64,000 bases of DNA from positions 124,001 through 188,000 of the forward strand of contig NZ_JAPMLT010000002.1 of the NCBI RefSeq assembly GCF_026410385.1, in the 5' to 3' direction. Shown piece by piece: positions 62,850 through 64,000 of this stretch (position 1 is the stretch's first letter; the number at the start of each line of letters is the position of its first letter). The translations under genes were made by a program, and so were the position numbers. Under the pieces are notes generated by a model that was not told the DNA's origin, did not search any database, and saw nothing but the letters and a program-made list of their open reading frames with translations. This stretch comes from Tumebacillus lacus (lineage in GTDB: Bacteria; Bacillota; Bacilli; Tumebacillales; Tumebacillaceae).

Positions 62850-63419
62850 TTATTTCTCGACCGGACCGGTCCATTGCGACATGCCCGGCACGACGTTTTT
62901 CACGTGGGAGAAGCCTTTTTCTGCGAGCAACTGGCAGGCCATGTCGCTGCGGTTTCCCGTGCGGCAGACGATGTGGATCTCTTGATCCTTGAGATCGGCG
63001 AGCTCAGCCAGACGCTCTTCCAGTTGGCCGAATGCGACCAGTTGCGCACCGGGGATATGACCGAAGTGATACTCCATCGGTTCGCGCACATCGAGGATCA
63101 CCGGAGTGGTGCCCAGTTTGGCTTGCAGGTCTTCGTTGCTGATCGTATGCGGATGCTTTTGCTCCGCTTTCACTTCGTTCGCGTCCGCTTTGCGGATATA
63201 GTGCTTGAACGTGCCGCCTTCCTCTTCCGTGCCGACAAACTGGTGACCCGTGCGGTCCGCCCAGCTCTTCATATCGGCCACCGAGCCCGGATCGGTCGCC
63301 AAAACTTCCAAGACTTGACCCGGCTGCATCTCATCGACCGCTTTTTTGGTGCGGACGATCGGCATCGGGCAGGACAGCCCTTTGCAGTCGATCGATTTAT
63401 CTACATGTTGCGTGCTCAT
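62850..63419 (-). CDS. TusA-rhodanese fusion (CstA-like sulfurtransferase)
   Basis: The 189-aa protein joins a TusA domain (KGLSCPMPIVRTKKAV) to a rhodanese domain (VILDVREPMEYHFGHIPGA, active Cys in IVCRTGNRSDMACQLL). Fused sulfur carriers of this kind (CstA) accept sulfur from persulfides. It lies 26 bases upstream of the CstB-like gene in the operon. Confidence 0.9.
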   Translation of the reverse strand: MSTQHVDKSIDCKGLSCPMPIVRTKKAVDEMQPGQVLEVLATDPGSVADMKSWADRTGHQFVGTEEEGGTFKHYIRKADANEVKAEQKHPHTISNEDLQAKLGTTPVILDVREPMEYHFGHIPGAQLVAFGQLEERLAELADLKDQEIHIVCRTGNRSDMACQLLAEKGFSHVKNVVPGMSQWTGPVEK

Positions 63420-63446
63420 ATCCGATTCCTCCTCGTTCAGTTGGGA

Positions 63447-63845
63447 TTAGAAAGTGACGGTGACGTCGGCGTCATACGCGAAGTCGAGGAACGTGACCGC
63501 CCCGCCCACTTCCACACCGTCCACAAACATCTCTTTGGTCATGCCGGTGACGTCCATCGTCATCTGGCAGGCGATCATTTTGACGCCCGTCTCACGAGCC
63601 ACTTCCAGCAACTCCGAGATCGACGGCACGTTGGCGCGCTTGAAGCCTTCGACGTAATGCTCTTTGCCAGGGCCCATCGTCAGCATCGTCGCCGCATCTT
63701 TGTGGATGATCGCCAGCGCTTCGAAGGTAAAGAAGATCGCCACCTCCGCTTCGGTCGCCGCTGCGGCCGTCGCAATGTTCAACACTTTATAAGCAGAATC
63801 CAGACCACCGCCCGAAGCGATGATTGCCACTTTTCTTTTGGACAT
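63447..63845 (-). CDS. DsrE-family sulfur carrier, 132 aa
   Basis: The protein has the DsrE/F fold (KVAIIASGGGLDSAYKVLNIA, EVAIFFTFEALAI and the Cys in VKMIACQMTMDVTG). It lies 27 bases upstream of the TusA-rhodanese gene, after TCTCCT-type ribosome binding site sequence (AGGAGAGATC). It is a paralogue of the DsrE protein at 60901-61374 but shorter. Confidence 0.88.
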   Translation of the reverse strand: MSKRKVAIIASGGGLDSAYKVLNIATAAAATEAEVAIFFTFEALAIIHKDAATMLTMGPGKEHYVEGFKRANVPSISELLEVARETGVKMIACQMTMDVTGMTKEMFVDGVEVGGAVTFLDFAYDADVTVTF

Positions 63846-63909
63846 GAGAGATCTCTCCTTTGATTTGGGTTTGCAGGTACGCTCTTAGCATTCCAAAGAA
63901 ACGACTTTC

Positions 63910-64000
63910 TTACCGAACGACTCGACCTCTCCAGCCGCTCATCCCTGTCTTCAGATGCGCGATGCGGGTGCAGCCGTGTTTGCGCAGGATCTTCGCCGCT
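63910..64000 (-). CDS. Rhodanese-domain protein (5' end off window)
   Basis: Only the last 29 codons are visible: AKILRKHGCTRIAHLKTGM then SGWRGRVVR and stop. This matches the C-terminal end of a rhodanese domain. It is upstream of the DsrE gene on the same strand and is probably part of the same persulfide operon, whose promoter lies beyond the right edge. Confidence 0.75.
   Translation of the reverse strand, partial: AAKILRKHGCTRIAHLKTGMSGWRGRVVR

Overview
The window is GC-rich (by eye, not counted) chromosomal DNA of a Gram-positive, spore-former-type Firmicute. Support comes from strong AGGAGG ribosome binding sites, many GTG/TTG starts, sigma-A promoters with 16-18 bp spacers, dense Rho-independent terminators, and a yerC-pcrB-pcrA-ligA block with Bacillus-like order. 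The high GC and the gene mix point to Alicyclobacillaceae (Tumebacillus/Effusibacillus-like) rather than Bacillus itself. This placement is inference.

Layout. 1-3.7 kb: envelope genes (TagO/WecA-type transferase, murA followed by an IreB/ReoM-type gene, a thioredoxin-like lipoprotein). 3.8-12.6 kb: DNA maintenance (ligA, pcrA, an HD protein with a degenerate P-loop, a site-2 protease, two identical tRNA-Pro genes, pcrB, yerC). 12.8-19.6 kb: a defence island, with an OLD-family nuclease facing a three-gene Shango-type set (TerB-like protein, ATPase, helicase). 19.7-27.7 kb: M29 peptidase, secreted repeat protein, HelD, beta-propeller lipoprotein, MFS carrier, MOSC protein.

27.8-32.0 kb: the most interesting region. 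GNAT, radical SAM/SPASM and polytopic membrane genes converge on a short operon. That operon has a near-consensus promoter, a 27-codon Ser/Ala-rich peptide gene ending in Cys-Ala, a perfect intercistronic hairpin, and a PqqD-like/heme-oxygenase-fold protein. This looks like a RiPP (ribosomally made, modified peptide) locus of a type I do not recognise. 34.2-38.7 kb holds a LanFEG-like ABC transporter with a two-component system.

38.8-50.7 kb: stress and metal genes (SDR, arsC/arsI, a CDF exporter with a long Asp-His-Gly-His repeat and ArsR/SmtB-like operator), glycerate kinase, azoreductase with pirin, acetyltransferases and peptidases. 50.8-56.8 kb: a large protein with a possible sliding-clamp-like N-terminus and two CbbX-type AAA modules, a TVP38-family protein, and an FdhF/YdeP-type molybdoenzyme.

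56.9-58.7 kb: an apparent peptide quorum-sensing pair, an exported 47-aa propeptide divergent from an HTH-TPR (RRNPP-type) regulator. 58.7-60.5 kb: ECF sigma factor, its membrane partner, and a 36-aa membrane peptide. 60.6-64.0 kb: a persulfide-handling operon (CstR-like repressor, DsrE and TusA carriers, rhodanese/metallo-beta-lactamase enzymes) running off the right edge. No insertion sequence, prophage or CRISPR array was seen.
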